Assembly (NCBI RefSeq): GCF_000145615.1
Contig: NC_014410.1
Coordinates: 1,034,001-1,098,000 of the forward strand
From: Thermoanaerobacterium thermosaccharolyticum DSM 571
Lineage (GTDB): Bacteria; Bacillota; Thermoanaerobacteria; Thermoanaerobacterales; Thermoanaerobacteraceae
Reading direction: 5' to 3'
Length of the DNA stretch: 64,000 bases
Part shown: piece by piece, positions 53,209 to 62,033 of the stretch
Position numbering within the stretch: position 1 is the stretch's first letter
Layout of the letters: every line of letters begins with the position of its first letter
Notes under the pieces: model-generated
The model's database searches: none
What the model saw: the letters and a program-made list of their open reading frames with translations, nothing else
Told to the model about the DNA's origin: nothing
Position numbers and translations under genes: made by a program

Positions 53209-54090
53209 TTATAATAATCCGTATTCTTTTAATGTAGATTTCAGTATATTTAAATTCTTCTCGCTCATGTCGACTAAAGGAAGCCTCAATGGACCAACCT
53301 CAAAACCCATTAAGTTCATAGCTGTCTTAACTGGAATTGGATTTGTTTCTATGAACATGACACTATTTAAAGGATTTAATTCTAATTGCAATTTTCTTGA
53401 AGCTTCTATATTTCCATTTAAGAATAGCATTACCATTTCATGTATCTTTTTAGGAATGATGTTTGCTGTGACAGAAATAACGCCGATTCCTCCTAAAGAC
53501 AAAATTGGCACCACTTGGTCATCATTCCCTGAATATATTTCAAATCTATCGCCCATTATTCGTGCTATTTCAGCTATTTGAACTATGTCGCTGCTGGCTT
53601 CTTTTACACCTACAACATTGTCAGCATTTTTGCATATTTCTAGATATGTTTCTGGTTTTACGTTCATACCTGTTCTGCTTGGTACGTTGTATATTATTAT
53701 TGGCTTATCAACGTTTTTTGCAATTTCCGTAAAATGCTTAACAAGACCCGCTTGAGTAGTTTTGTTGTAGTATGGCGTTATTACTAAAAGCGCATCAGCG
53801 CCAACCGATGAAGCATATTGGCTCAATTCAATGCTATGCCGTGTATCATTACTGCCGGTGCCGGCTATGACTGGGATTCTTCCTGCTACTTTATCAACTG
53901 CAAATTTTATTGCATCCATTCTTTCTTTTTCTGTCATTGTTGAAGATTCACCAGTAGTACCGCATATTATTACAGCATCTGTACCTTCTTTTATATGCCA
54001 TTCTAAAAGTTCCTCTAACTTGTTAAAATTAACTCCATCTTCGGTGAAAGGAGTAACGAGTGCGACACCCGAGCCCTTAAATACTGGCAT
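53209..54090 (-). CDS. dapA: 4-Hydroxy-tetrahydrodipicolinate synthase
   Basis: A 293-residue class I aldolase condensing pyruvate with aspartate semialdehyde. The Schiff-base lysine is K163 in 'GVKEASSD'. The catalytic triad residues T45 (GTTGES), Y134 (IYNVPSRTG) and Y108 (TPYYNK, with Y107) are present. The length is normal. The ATG at 54090 has AAAGGATGG upstream. It lies between asd and dapB in the operon. Confidence 0.97.
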   Translation of the reverse strand: MPVFKGSGVALVTPFTEDGVNFNKLEELLEWHIKEGTDAVIICGTTGESSTMTEKERMDAIKFAVDKVAGRIPVIAGTGSNDTRHSIELSQYASSVGADALLVITPYYNKTTQAGLVKHFTEIAKNVDKPIIIYNVPSRTGMNVKPETYLEICKNADNVVGVKEASSDIVQIAEIARIMGDRFEIYSGNDDQVVPILSLGGIGVISVTANIIPKKIHEMVMLFLNGNIEASRKLQLELNPLNSVMFIETNPIPVKTAMNLMGFEVGPLRLPLVDMSEKNLNILKSTLKEYGLL

Positions 54091-54122
54091 AATTTAACCA
54101 TCCTTTCTTATTATGAGTGGCT

Positions 54123-55106
54123 TTATTTTATAAGCAACTCAGCAATTTGAACAGCATTGGAAGCAGCACCTTTTCTAATATTATCTGCTACAATCCATAT
54201 ATTTAATCCGCTGTATACTGTTTCATCACGTCTAATTCTACCCACAAAGACTTCATCATGGCCTGTTGCAATTGTTGCAACTGGATAAATATTGTTTTCA
54301 GGATCGTCCATCAGAACCACTCCAGGTGCATTTCTCAAAACTTCTTTTAAATCTTCCATCTGATACGGTTTCTCAAACTCTATATTGACACTTTCACTGT
54401 GTGAATTTTTTACAGGTACCCTCACTGTAGTTGGTGATACTTTTATGGAATTATCCCCCATGATTTTTTTTGTTTCATTTATCATTTTTAGTTCCTCTTT
54501 TGTATAACCGTCAGGTAAAAATACATCGATGTGAGGAATACAGTTATTTGCAATTGGATATGGGAAACACTGATTTTTTTCACCATTTAATGTTCTTTCA
54601 AGGTCATCAACACCTTTTTTACCTGCACCTGATACAGCTTGATATGTTGAAACTACAATTCTCTTTATTTTGTATCTATCATGAAGAGGTTTCAAGGGAA
54701 CTACCATTTGAATTGTTGAACAGTTTGGATTGGCTATTATTCCTTTATTCCATTTTATGTCCTGTGGATTTACTTCCGGAACTACAAGTGGTACATTATC
54801 ATCCATTCTCCAAGCGCTGGAGTTGTCAATGACTGTAACACCTTTTTCGGCTGCTATAGGTGCGTATTTTTTGCTTACAGTTGCACCTGCCGAAAACAAT
54901 GCGATTTTAATATCTCTGTCAAAGCTATTTTCTGTTAGTTCCTCAACTGTGTATTCATTTTCTTTAAATAATAATTTTTGACCAGCAGACCTTTTCGATG
55001 CGAATAGATATAATTTATCTATTGGAAAATTTCTTTCTTCTAAAACTTTTATAAAAGTTCTGCCCACAAGGCCTGTTGCACCTACAATTGCTACATTGAC
55101 TCCCAT
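54123..55106 (-). CDS. asd: Aspartate-semialdehyde dehydrogenase
   Basis: A 327-residue enzyme reducing aspartyl phosphate. The NADP loop is 'VAIVGATGLVGRTFI'; the catalytic cysteine is C129 in 'ANPNCSTIQM'. 'VSTYQAVSGAGKKG' and the C-terminal 'GLNIWIVADNIRKGAASNAVQIAE' complete the family pattern. AAGGAGG lies about 7 bases before the ATG. It is the first gene of the lysine/diaminopimelate operon, with its own promoter and no lysine riboswitch seen in the short leader. Confidence 0.97.
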   Translation of the reverse strand: MGVNVAIVGATGLVGRTFIKVLEERNFPIDKLYLFASKRSAGQKLLFKENEYTVEELTENSFDRDIKIALFSAGATVSKKYAPIAAEKGVTVIDNSSAWRMDDNVPLVVPEVNPQDIKWNKGIIANPNCSTIQMVVPLKPLHDRYKIKRIVVSTYQAVSGAGKKGVDDLERTLNGEKNQCFPYPIANNCIPHIDVFLPDGYTKEELKMINETKKIMGDNSIKVSPTTVRVPVKNSHSESVNIEFEKPYQMEDLKEVLRNAPGVVLMDDPENNIYPVATIATGHDEVFVGRIRRDETVYSGLNIWIVADNIRKGAASNAVQIAELLIK

Positions 55107-55169
55107 TATTATCCTCCTTAAATATATGAATTCAATAATATAATGTAATAAAGCACTTTTGTTATATAA

Positions 55170-55198
55170 AATATATCATTATTATTATATGAAGTCAA
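55170..55198 (-). promoter_or_regulatory. Promoter of the asd-dap operon
   Basis: On the minus strand TTGACT (55193-55198), 17-bp spacer, TATATT (55170-55175), about 64 bases before the asd start. Confidence 0.7.
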
Positions 55199-55215
55199 TA
55201 AAATAAGGTTATATA

Positions 55216-55242
55216 AAAATAACCCCAAAATGAGGTTATTTT
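55216..55242 (-). terminator. Terminator of the lipoprotein gene
   Basis: A 9-bp stem (55216-55224 with 55234-55242) with A/T runs at its base. A second arm GGTTAT (55207-55212) could pair with the same ATAACC, giving an alternative fold. Confidence 0.8.
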
Positions 55243-56090
55243 TTTGACCCTGAAGCTTTTTCAAGTGACTTAATATCTGACTCTAGAACATTCGATTTAA
55301 TCTTTGTGATCGTGCTGTCTTTTGCCTGTACTGCCTTTTCCAATTCACTGAGGCCCGAGTCAAATTTATCTGATGCAGTTTTTGCATCTTTCGGAAGTTT
55401 TACTTTTAAAGTTTTCCAGATTACTTTTAGATCGTTTATATCTTTCGTTGCTACGTCCCATTTTCCTATGGATGAATTAAAATCAATATCTCTGTTGTAA
55501 AACCTAAGCTTTTTAATGTCTGGAGGTGATGTTGTCTTGAAATAATTTTCAATTTCAGATATATATTTGTAAACATTATTGGCAGCAATCATCGTGTCAT
55601 TTAATAATTTATTTGTAGATTTTGTTGTCAAAGTATTTATGGCGGTGCTTACATTGTTTAATAAATCTGTACTTGCACCTGCTTTTGCTGCTATAGGACT
55701 TAGAACATTCCAATTAGTATGTATGTCCTTGACTGTTTTATCAATTGTAATCCATGATTTTTTCTCAGGTGGTTCTTTTTGCTGCTTTTGCTTATTTCCG
55801 CCCTTGCTAGTTGATTTGCCTCCTTGCTGCTGATTTTGAGGTGCTAATGCTGATACAGATGATTTACTACTTTGTTTGCTTTGCTGTGATTCTTGTAATT
55901 TTTGACCTTCCTTTATAATTGTCTCTATGTCATTTTCTATTTTTGTAAGCTCTTTTGGAGTAGGCATTTTTTGCGTTATATTAGGCTTTTTTTGCGGTGT
56001 CGGCTTTTTCTGCTTATTTTTACATGCAGACAATTGAAGTGCTATCATAATAACTAACAAGAAATACATCACTTTTTGATAATTTTTCAT
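55236..56090 (-). CDS. Lipoprotein of unknown function
   Basis: A 284-residue exported protein. The signal peptide ends at lipobox LSAC with C23. A low-complexity Lys/Gln/Pro/Ser-rich linker (about 25-110) leads to an all-helical domain (about 112-280) with four or five predicted helices ('WNVLSPIAAKAGASTDLLNNVSTAINTLTTKS...'). The domain is not recognised; it looks like a small helical bundle of a surface protein. The gene stands alone upstream of asd, behind a terminator. Confidence 0.75.
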   Translation of the reverse strand: MKNYQKVMYFLLVIMIALQLSACKNKQKKPTPQKKPNITQKMPTPKELTKIENDIETIIKEGQKLQESQQSKQSSKSSVSALAPQNQQQGGKSTSKGGNKQKQQKEPPEKKSWITIDKTVKDIHTNWNVLSPIAAKAGASTDLLNNVSTAINTLTTKSTNKLLNDTMIAANNVYKYISEIENYFKTTSPPDIKKLRFYNRDIDFNSSIGKWDVATKDINDLKVIWKTLKVKLPKDAKTASDKFDSGLSELEKAVQAKDSTITKIKSNVLESDIKSLEKASGSKK

Positions 56091-56183
56091 ACAATCACCT
56101 CAAGAAATAGTATTACCAATATGACTTATTAGATTCAATTTCATGATTAGATATTTTTTTAAAATTTATAAGTTTATTAATTT

Positions 56184-56214
56184 TTGTACGTGCATAAGAA
56201 AAATATGGTATAAT
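56184..56214 (+). promoter_or_regulatory. Possible promoter of the small membrane protein gene
   Basis: TTGTAC (56184-56189) and TATAAT (56209-56214) with a 19-bp spacer, which is longer than ideal. Confidence 0.35.
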
Positions 56215-56267
56215 ATAATTATAGCGTAGCTGCATTATTGAAAAACTACATAGAAAGGGGTGGATAT

Positions 56268-56549
56268 ATGTGGAATTATAAAATCAAAAAAATCTCTGTT
56301 TTGTCAGTCTTCAAATTTACATTTCTATACGGTATCATAATAGGAGCTATATTTGGCTTAATAGGTGGTTTATTAGGGAGTATAGGGGATGCTAGGCTTT
56401 TTGGTATGGGGATTTTTGGAGGACTCCTTTTTGGTATAATTTACGGGATTATATTGTCACTTTTCAGTGCACTTGGTGCATGGCTTTTCAACTTAATCTC
56501 TGGAGTTATAGATGGCATAGACGTGGAACTCGTTAAAAAGGACGAATGA
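56268..56549 (+). CDS. Small glycine-rich membrane protein, 93 residues
   Basis: A two-helix membrane protein: helix 1 about residues 15-38 ('FKFTFLYGIIIGAIFGLIGGLLG') and helix 2 about 46-78, both rich in glycine, then an acidic tail. It resembles small DUF3566-like proteins, but I cannot name the family. The ATG at 56268 is preceded by AAAGGGGTGG. It lies just before the glnA promoter and may be independent of it. Confidence 0.6.
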   Translation: MWNYKIKKISVLSVFKFTFLYGIIIGAIFGLIGGLLGSIGDARLFGMGIFGGLLFGIIYGIILSLFSALGAWLFNLISGVIDGIDVELVKKDE

Positions 56550-56572
56550 AACCGTGTCATAAAAATATCATC

Positions 56573-56601
56573 TTGTTATGCGGTGATTTATGTGCTATAA
56601 T
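56573..56601 (+). promoter_or_regulatory. Promoter of glnA
   Basis: TTGTTA (56573-56578), 17-bp spacer, TATAAT (56596-56601). It leaves a leader of about 95 bases that holds an attenuator. Confidence 0.7.
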
Positions 56602-56624
56602 TTTGTAAAGTCTTATATTTAGAT

Positions 56625-56690
56625 GGGCAATGGTGTCCTCAATAGAAGGGTGAGATGCAACCTTTAGTTGAGTACACCTATTTTTATTTA
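56625..56690 (+). promoter_or_regulatory. glnA leader attenuator, candidate ANTAR target
   Basis: Hairpin 1 is GGGC-AATGGT-GTCC (56625-56638): a 4-bp stem with a six-base loop having A at position 1 and G at position 4, the mark of ANTAR-bound RNA. A terminator can form from GGTGTCCTCAA (56632-56642) and TTGAGTACACC (56668-56678, one mismatch), followed by a T-rich tract to 56690. The two folds share bases 56632-56638 and exclude each other. A second small hairpin (56646-56664, loop AGATG) sits between. The glnA ribosome site starts right after the T tract. Confidence 0.72.
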
Positions 56691-56702
56691 AGGAGGATGG
56701 CT

Positions 56703-58037
56703 ATGGGAAATAAATACAGTGCTGAAGATGTATTGAGAATTTCCAAAGAACGTGGTGTTGAATTTATTCATTTGCAATTTAGTGACATCTTTGGTGTAAT
56801 GAAAAATGTGTCAATTCCAATAGAAGAATTAGATAAGGCTCTGAATAATGAAATCATGTTTGACGGATCTTCTATTGATGGTTTTGTCAGAATTGAAGAA
56901 TCTGATATGTATCTGCGACCTGATACTGATACTTTTGTAATATTTCCATGGAGAACTACCAGTGGTGTAGAGGCAAGGCTTATTTGCGATATATACAATC
57001 CCGATGGTACGCCTTTTGAAGGCGATCCAAGATATGTCTTAAAGAAAAATTTAGAAGAGGCCAAAAAACTAGGTTACACAATGAATGTGGGCCCAGAGTG
57101 TGAATTTTACCTATTTTTAACTGATGAAAAAGGCAACCCAACTACAATTACTCAAGATGCGGCAGGGTATTTTGATATGGCACCAGTTGACTTAGGAGAA
57201 AGTGCCCGCAAGGAAATGGTTTCTACGTTAAAAGAAATGGGATTTGCAATAGAGGCGTCGCACCATGAAGTAGGACCTGGGCAACATGAAATAGACTTTA
57301 AATACGATGATGCACTTGCAACGGCAGATAATGTCATGACGTTTAAGATGGTTGTAAGAATAATCGCACAAAAACACGGATTGCATGCTACATTTATGCC
57401 TAAACCTGTGTACGGCATTGCTGGCTCAGGAATGCATTTGAATCAGTCCCTTATGAAAGACGGTGAAAATGCATTTTACGATCCAAATGACCAAATGGGC
57501 CTTAGCAAAGATTGCTATTATTACATTGGCGGACTTTTATCACATGCTAAGGCACTTACATGTATAACAAATCCCACAGTTAACTCCTATAAAAGGCTTG
57601 TGTCAGGTTTTGAAGCTCCTGTTTATATTGCATGGTCTGGAAGAAACAGAAGCCCACTGATAAGAATACCTGATAAAAGAGGAAATTCAACGAGGATAGA
57701 GCTTAGGTCGCCTGATCCTTCTAATAATCCGTACTTAGCGTTGGCATGTTCATTAGCTGCAGGTCTTGACGGCATAAAAAACAAAATAACGCCACCGCCA
57801 TCTGTTGACAAAAATATTTATGAGATGGACGAAAATGAAATTAAAGAGTTAAACATAGAAAAATTGCCTGACTCTTTAGAAGAGGCTTTAGTTATTTTAG
57901 AAAAAGACGAAGTAATAAAAAATGCGTTAGGTGAACACATATACAACAAATATGTTGAGGCAAAATGGTCTGAGTGGGATTCCTACAGGACTTATGTCAC
58001 GAGGTGGGAGATAGACCAATACCTTACTAAGTTTTAA
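56703..58037 (+). CDS. glnA: Glutamine synthetase, type I
   Basis: A 444-residue GS I enzyme making glutamine from glutamate, ammonia and ATP. The N-terminal beta-grasp holds the latch Asp loop '[19 protein letters not shown]'. 'GPECEFYLF' has the metal Glu, '[13 protein letters not shown]' the next, '[10 protein letters not shown]' the metal His, and 'NRSPLIRIP' the substrate loop. The short GSI-alpha length and lack of an obvious adenylylation Tyr loop fit Firmicutes. I start at the ATG at 56703, 6 bases after AGGAGG. Expression is probably set by the leader attenuator. Confidence 0.96.
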   Translation: MGNKYSAEDVLRISKERGVEFIHLQFSDIFGVMKNVSIPIEELDKALNNEIMFDGSSIDGFVRIEESDMYLRPDTDTFVIFPWRTTSGVEARLICDIYNPDGTPFEGDPRYVLKKNLEEAKKLGYTMNVGPECEFYLFLTDEKGNPTTITQDAAGYFDMAPVDLGESARKEMVSTLKEMGFAIEASHHEVGPGQHEIDFKYDDALATADNVMTFKMVVRIIAQKHGLHATFMPKPVYGIAGSGMHLNQSLMKDGENAFYDPNDQMGLSKDCYYYIGGLLSHAKALTCITNPTVNSYKRLVSGFEAPVYIAWSGRNRSPLIRIPDKRGNSTRIELRSPDPSNNPYLALACSLAAGLDGIKNKITPPPSVDKNIYEMDENEIKELNIEKLPDSLEEALVILEKDEVIKNALGEHIYNKYVEAKWSEWDSYRTYVTRWEIDQYLTKF

Positions 58038-58051
58038 GGTGAGGTGTTTTC

Positions 58052-58621
58052 ATGAGTCAGTGGCGCATCATAATAGCTGATAGCAATGATTACAGCAGAA
58101 ATGCACTAAAAGGAATGTTGTTGTCTAGTGGTCATCTAGTCTATGAAGCGAGAGATGGTGGAAGCGCAGTCAGGCTGTCTCGCTCCTTGATGCCTGATCT
58201 TGTTTTGGTAGATATGGGTATTGTGGGGATGAATGCATATGAGGTAGCACATATCATAGATAGCGATAATGTAGCACCGGTTATATTGATGACGCAGACT
58301 ATTCAAAGAGGTTTTATTGAAGAAGTAAAAAACTATTCAGTATTTGCGTATTTGCTAAAACCAATCGATAAAGCTGTTTTATTAAGTCTAACGGAATTTG
58401 TAATTGAAAATCATAAAAAATATTTATCCTTAAAACATGAAATAGAAAGTTTAAAGAAACAAATAGAAGCCCGCAAGAAAATAGAGAGAGCTAAAGGGTT
58501 GTTGATGAAAGTAAAAAAATTAGATGAAGATGAAGCTTATACTTTAATGAGGAAGATGAGCATGGACTCAACTCTTCCTATGGAAGTCATAGCAGAAAGG
58601 ATATTAACTAAATACTCGTAA
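58052..58621 (+). CDS. ANTAR-domain response regulator (RNA antiterminator)
   Basis: A 189-residue protein with a receiver domain (residues 4-120; D10, D54 in 'LVLVDMG', K in 'YLLKPIDK'), a coiled-coil linker (about 125-145), and a C-terminal ANTAR domain ('KIERAKGLLMKVKKLDEDEAYTLMRKMSMDSTLPMEVIAERIL'). ANTAR proteins bind tandem hexaloop hairpins and prevent termination. It follows glnA by 14 bases and is surely in the same transcript, so it probably controls its own operon through the glnA leader. GGTGAGGTG precedes the ATG. Confidence 0.92.
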   Translation: MSQWRIIIADSNDYSRNALKGMLLSSGHLVYEARDGGSAVRLSRSLMPDLVLVDMGIVGMNAYEVAHIIDSDNVAPVILMTQTIQRGFIEEVKNYSVFAYLLKPIDKAVLLSLTEFVIENHKKYLSLKHEIESLKKQIEARKKIERAKGLLMKVKKLDEDEAYTLMRKMSMDSTLPMEVIAERILTKYS

Positions 58622-58666
58622 AAAAACTTAAGCACAAATACAATTTTATATGTGCTTAAGTTTTTT
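58621..58666 (+). terminator. Terminator of the glnA operon
   Basis: A perfect 16-bp stem (58621-58636 with 58651-58666), 14-nt loop and a long T run. Confidence 0.92.
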
Positions 58667-58790
58667 TTTCTAAGAATTAAGAGAACATTAAGATGAGATT
58701 AATTTCATAAATTAAGAAGGAATTTTAACAATTTTGTAGAAATAATAAATTGTTTAAAAACTATGTTGAATAATAGTGGGGTGAATTTTG

Positions 58791-59059
58791 ATGAATAAGA
58801 AAAATTGTACAGTGAAATACTTCTCTCAAATAGAAGATGTATAAGTATTGGTCTTAAACATTCAATAAACTATCCACTTTATAAAGGTAAAAGGGTGTGT
58901 ATTTTTAACGTTTCAAGATCATTACTGCGACATATTAAACTTTCAGTGGAGAGAATTACCAAGCTTGTAGAACTTGAACCTGTATTTGTGCCAATGTCAG
59001 AATTCGAAAAATCAGGGGCTTGTCTTTCTTGTCTAGTTATGCATCTCAACTGGAGATGA
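58791..59059 (+). pseudogene. Remnant of an amidinotransferase/DDAH-family enzyme
   Basis: An ATG at 58791 with GGGGTG 7 bases upstream opens a frame that stops after 17 codons (58842). The overlapping frame (58805-59059) encodes about 84 residues whose last part, 'ELEPVFVPMSEFEKSGACLSCLVMHLNW', looks like the C-terminus of the amidinotransferase/dimethylargininase fold with its catalytic Cys region ('EFEKSG...C'). The enzyme should be about 250 residues or more. So most of the gene is lost and the rest is out of frame. It stands just before an ATP-grasp ligase gene. Confidence 0.6.
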
Positions 59060-59091
59060 TACTATTTTCATTATGAAAAGAGGTTTTATTT

Positions 59092-60327
59092 ATGACTAAA
59101 CAATATCGTATTCTTATGTTGGGTTATCGCAAAGGTTTAGTAGATGCCTGCAATAAACTTGGTGTACATAGTACAATTCTTATTGATCCGTGGGAAGACA
59201 TAAGTGAACTTCCAGCTTGTGGTGATAATGAAAAAAGAATATTTGTAGAGAATCTTTCTAAAGATGAAACGACACTTTTTTCATTAATGCGATCAAACGA
59301 AACCAATTTCGATGCTGTTATAACAACTGAGGAATATTTTGTTGTAAATGCTTCAATTTTAAGCTGTATTGTTTCTAAGCCATATATTGAACCCTATGTT
59401 GCAGTGGCATTTAGAGACAAATTTTATCAAAAGAAGTTATTACGTGGAGTTGTACCAGTGACCGATTCTTGGATGATTGATGATATCGAAAATTTTGTTA
59501 TTGTGGAGAAATATCCATATCCTGTAGTACTTAAACCAGTTGCAGGTGCTGCTACTTCTTATACTTATATAGCTTATAGCCAAGAAGAGTTAGAAAAATG
59601 CATAGAACTTCACAAACAAAAATTGGCCGAAAATCCTGCTGAAATTCCGAGGAGTATGGTCATAGAACGCTTTGTATATGGTGATGAATGGCATATAGAT
59701 GGATGGGTTTTAGAAGGTAAACTTCAAAGCTTTACAGCATCAAAATACAACTTTCCTTTAATTGGCATAAGAAATGGAGGAATAGTAGGCAGTGTGACTT
59801 TACATCCTGAAACCAATAAAAAACTTTATGATAAATTTCATCAATTTGTTGAGAAGGCTTTACAAAAGCTTAGATTAAAAAATAGTGTATTTCATATGGA
59901 ATTATTCAAGAATGATGAAAATGACGAACTTATATTTAGCGAATGTGCAGCTCGTGTGGGAGGAGGATTTATTTATAAGGCATTTCAATATTTATATGAT
60001 ATTAACTTATATGAAGTTCTTGTTCGATTATCCCTTGGCGAAAAAGTTTTATCTACAACAACTAAAACTCCGCAATGCGTAGGTTGGACTTTTCTTCCCT
60101 CTGCCTCCTCTACTATAAAGTCGTTACCAGATAGTTCATTATTAATGAACATGCCAGGAGTTATAGAGGTAGAGTACAGTTGGAATCCTGATCAGGAAAT
60201 GCCTGATACTAAGCTGGATACTACTCAACGAACAGGGCAGGTTCTAATAACCGGCAAGGATGAGGATGAAGTGTTACGAAGGACTAAAGATGTATTAAAT
60301 TATTTTACTGATCTTACGAAAAATTAA
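59092..60327 (+). CDS. ATP-grasp carboxylate-amine ligase
   Basis: A 411-residue ATP-grasp enzyme. The N-terminal pre-ATP domain is about 1-110. The ATP-binding part has 'FRDKFYQKKLLRGVVPVTDSWMI', 'YPYPVVLKPVAGAATSYTYIA' (Lys of the grasp), 'MVIERFVYGDEWHIDGWV', and the metal loop 'MELFKNDENDELIFSECAARVGGGFI' with the E..N-like acids. This pattern is that of BacD/PurK-like L-amino acid ligases, which join two amino acids. GAGG lies about 9 bases before the ATG. Neighbours (amidinotransferase remnant, MFS) suggest a small peptide pathway; the substrate is unknown. Confidence 0.8.
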   Translation: MTKQYRILMLGYRKGLVDACNKLGVHSTILIDPWEDISELPACGDNEKRIFVENLSKDETTLFSLMRSNETNFDAVITTEEYFVVNASILSCIVSKPYIEPYVAVAFRDKFYQKKLLRGVVPVTDSWMIDDIENFVIVEKYPYPVVLKPVAGAATSYTYIAYSQEELEKCIELHKQKLAENPAEIPRSMVIERFVYGDEWHIDGWVLEGKLQSFTASKYNFPLIGIRNGGIVGSVTLHPETNKKLYDKFHQFVEKALQKLRLKNSVFHMELFKNDENDELIFSECAARVGGGFIYKAFQYLYDINLYEVLVRLSLGEKVLSTTTKTPQCVGWTFLPSASSTIKSLPDSSLLMNMPGVIEVEYSWNPDQEMPDTKLDTTQRTGQVLITGKDEDEVLRRTKDVLNYFTDLTKN

Positions 60328-60381
60328 TAAGAATACAAATGTGTTTCTATTATTTTTGACTTCATCTATATTTTATGTTAA

Positions 60382-60427
60382 AAATTAACTCATTAAGCAA
60401 TAATTCTCTAGCTTAATGAGTTAATTT
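60382..60427 (+). terminator. Long hairpin between the ligase and MFS genes
   Basis: A perfect 17-bp stem (60382-60398 with 60411-60427) and 12-nt loop. The T tract is interrupted, so some read-through is possible. Confidence 0.7.
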
Positions 60428-60454
60428 AATATAGTTTATTAAGGTGGTGATATA

Positions 60455-61712
60455 TTGAATAATGATGAAATAAAAGAAAATTTGTTAGATATACGATCGC
60501 ATGAGACAAAACTATTATGGAGACAAAAAAATTTTTTAATTCTATTGTTAGGAGATTTATTAATCAGTTTTGGCAGTAAAGTTTATGAATTAGTATTACC
60601 ATTATTGATTTATGAATTAACTAAATCATCGATTGTTATGGGAACTATGAAGGCAGTTGAATTTCTACCTAATCTTTTATTAGCAGTATTTATAGGTGTG
60701 TTGGTTGATAGAATAGATAGAAAAAGATTTTTAATATATGTGCTATTCATACAAATAATATTATTAAATATACTATATATTTCAATAAAAAGTGGACATA
60801 AATATATTTTGCTCTTTTATATAATAGGTTTTTTCTTTATGGCATTATTTTACTGTTATGATAATGCTATGACAAGTATAGTTAAAGATGTTATTCCTTA
60901 TAATCTGCTTACTTCAGCTAATTCAAAGTTTTCTTTTATCTCAACATTTATAGGAATCATCGGACCTGCGATTTCAGGCTTTATTTTAGCTCTGTCTAAC
61001 CTTGAAGATGGATTGCTAATTACTATGTTTGCTTTGTTGGGAGGATTTATTGTATTCTTTTTTTTAAATAATAAAAAACAGCAAGTAGAAGCAAAAAAAG
61101 AAAATCAGTCAATTTTGGAAGATATTAAGGAAGGGTGGATTGAGCTTAGGAGAAATCATTCGCTTTGGTTGATAACATTAATAGTTGTTTTCACTAATGC
61201 TACTAGTGGTTTGTTTGATTCAATGGTAATCTTTTTTGCAGAAGACTCATTTCATCTTAATAGTTTTCAACTTGGATTGGTATTTTCAATTGCTGGACTA
61301 GGTGGCTTAATAGGAAGTCTATCTACAGATTATATTTCTAAAAAGCTAATGTTTGGCAAATTAATAGGGATAACCATATTTTTAATTAGCTTTGCTTACT
61401 TAATTATGTTTTTTGCAAGTAATATTTTTTTTCATAGCACTTTCTTTGTTTTTAGAAGGCATATTTAATTCGATTTTTAGCATATGCATATATACTTATC
61501 GCCAAGAAACAACTCCATCACATCTTATTGGACGTATTAGTGGAATTACAGGGGCAATGTTTATGATCGGAGTACCATTATCTATGTTTGGATCTGGCTG
61601 GATTGCAAGTATTATAAACACAAAGTATTTATTTCTTGGTGCAGCAATACTAAATCTATTAATATTTATTGTTTATCGCAAACTTTCTTTGTGGAATTTA
61701 ACGAAGGCTTGA
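60455..61712 (+). pseudogene. MFS exporter, split by a frameshift in a T8 run
   Basis: The first frame starts at TTG 60455 behind AAGGTGGTG and encodes ten membrane helices of an EntS-like MFS protein ('ISFGSKVYELVLPLLIYELTKSS', 'GVLVDRIDRKRFL'). It fails after 'FFASNIFF' at the T run 61425-61432. One base less would continue as 'IALSLFLEGIFNSIFSICIYTYRQETTPSHLIGRISGI...' to 61712, giving about 418 residues, the normal length. So the gene is intact except for one extra T, real or a read error. Confidence 0.8.
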
Positions 61713-61753
61713 AAGAAGTCTCCCATCCTCTATAGGTGGGAGATGAATTTCTA

Positions 61754-61782
61754 TTGTTTTCCATAACATTATATGCTATAAT
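61754..61782 (+). promoter_or_regulatory. Promoter inside the tnpB-type remnant
   Basis: TTGTTT (61754-61759), 17-bp spacer, TATAAT (61777-61782), followed by a relic ribosome-like AGGAG at 61790. Confidence 0.6.
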
Positions 61783-61788
61783 ATTATC

Positions 61789-61952
61789 AGGAGTAAAAAG
61801 TAAAGACAATTAGGCATAACAGCCTAAGAGTAATATTTTTGTAGGGAAGGTTCCTCCCGAAATTACGCCTATGGAGATTGTGTAAGACCTGCTGTGAATA
61901 ACAGTAGGCAACGGTCTATGAAGTAGGAAGCTTCATCCTCTATAGGATGGAG
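61789..61952 (+). ncRNA. Structured RNA resembling an omega-RNA
   Basis: Downstream of the promoter there is no open frame but dense pairing: TTAGGC/GCCTAA, GTAAT/ATTAC around GGGA...TCCC, GACC/GGTC enclosing CCTGCTGT/ACAGTAGG, GAAG/CTTC, and the terminal 9-bp hairpin. This nested layout and the 3' end motif look like the omega-RNA found at the right end of tnpB elements (HEARO-type RNAs are an alternative). Start is inferred from the promoter; identity is by resemblance only. Confidence 0.5.
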
Positions 61953-61991
61953 TAGGTTCACCATAAAGATACTATAAATTTTTTATAGCAA

Positions 61992-62021
61992 AAAGGCTAT
62001 AGGAGAATTCCAATAGCCTTT
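61992..62021. terminator. Terminator of the NDH-2/DoxX gene
   Basis: A 9-bp stem (61992-62000 with 62013-62021) and 12-nt loop, with A/T runs on both sides. Confidence 0.75.
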
Positions 62022-62033
62022 ATCTATTAAGTG

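Larger units (their letters stand above)
61719..61952 (+). mobile_element. Non-autonomous IS200/IS605 (tnpB-type) remnant
   Basis: The segment is bounded by two hairpins that share the core CCTCTATAGG: TCTCCCA/TGGGAGA (61719-61743) and a 9-bp stem at 61931-61952 followed by AGTAGGTTCACC. Ends of this shape (hairpin, then GTTCAC) are typical of tnpB-carrying IS200/IS605 elements. No tnpA, tnpB or other reading frame remains inside. It lies directly behind the broken MFS gene. Confidence 0.55.

Noticed and set aside
55107-55169. A lysine riboswitch (L-box) in the asd leader
   Set aside because: The leader from the promoter to the start codon is only about 60 bases, far too short for an L-box, and has no matching core.
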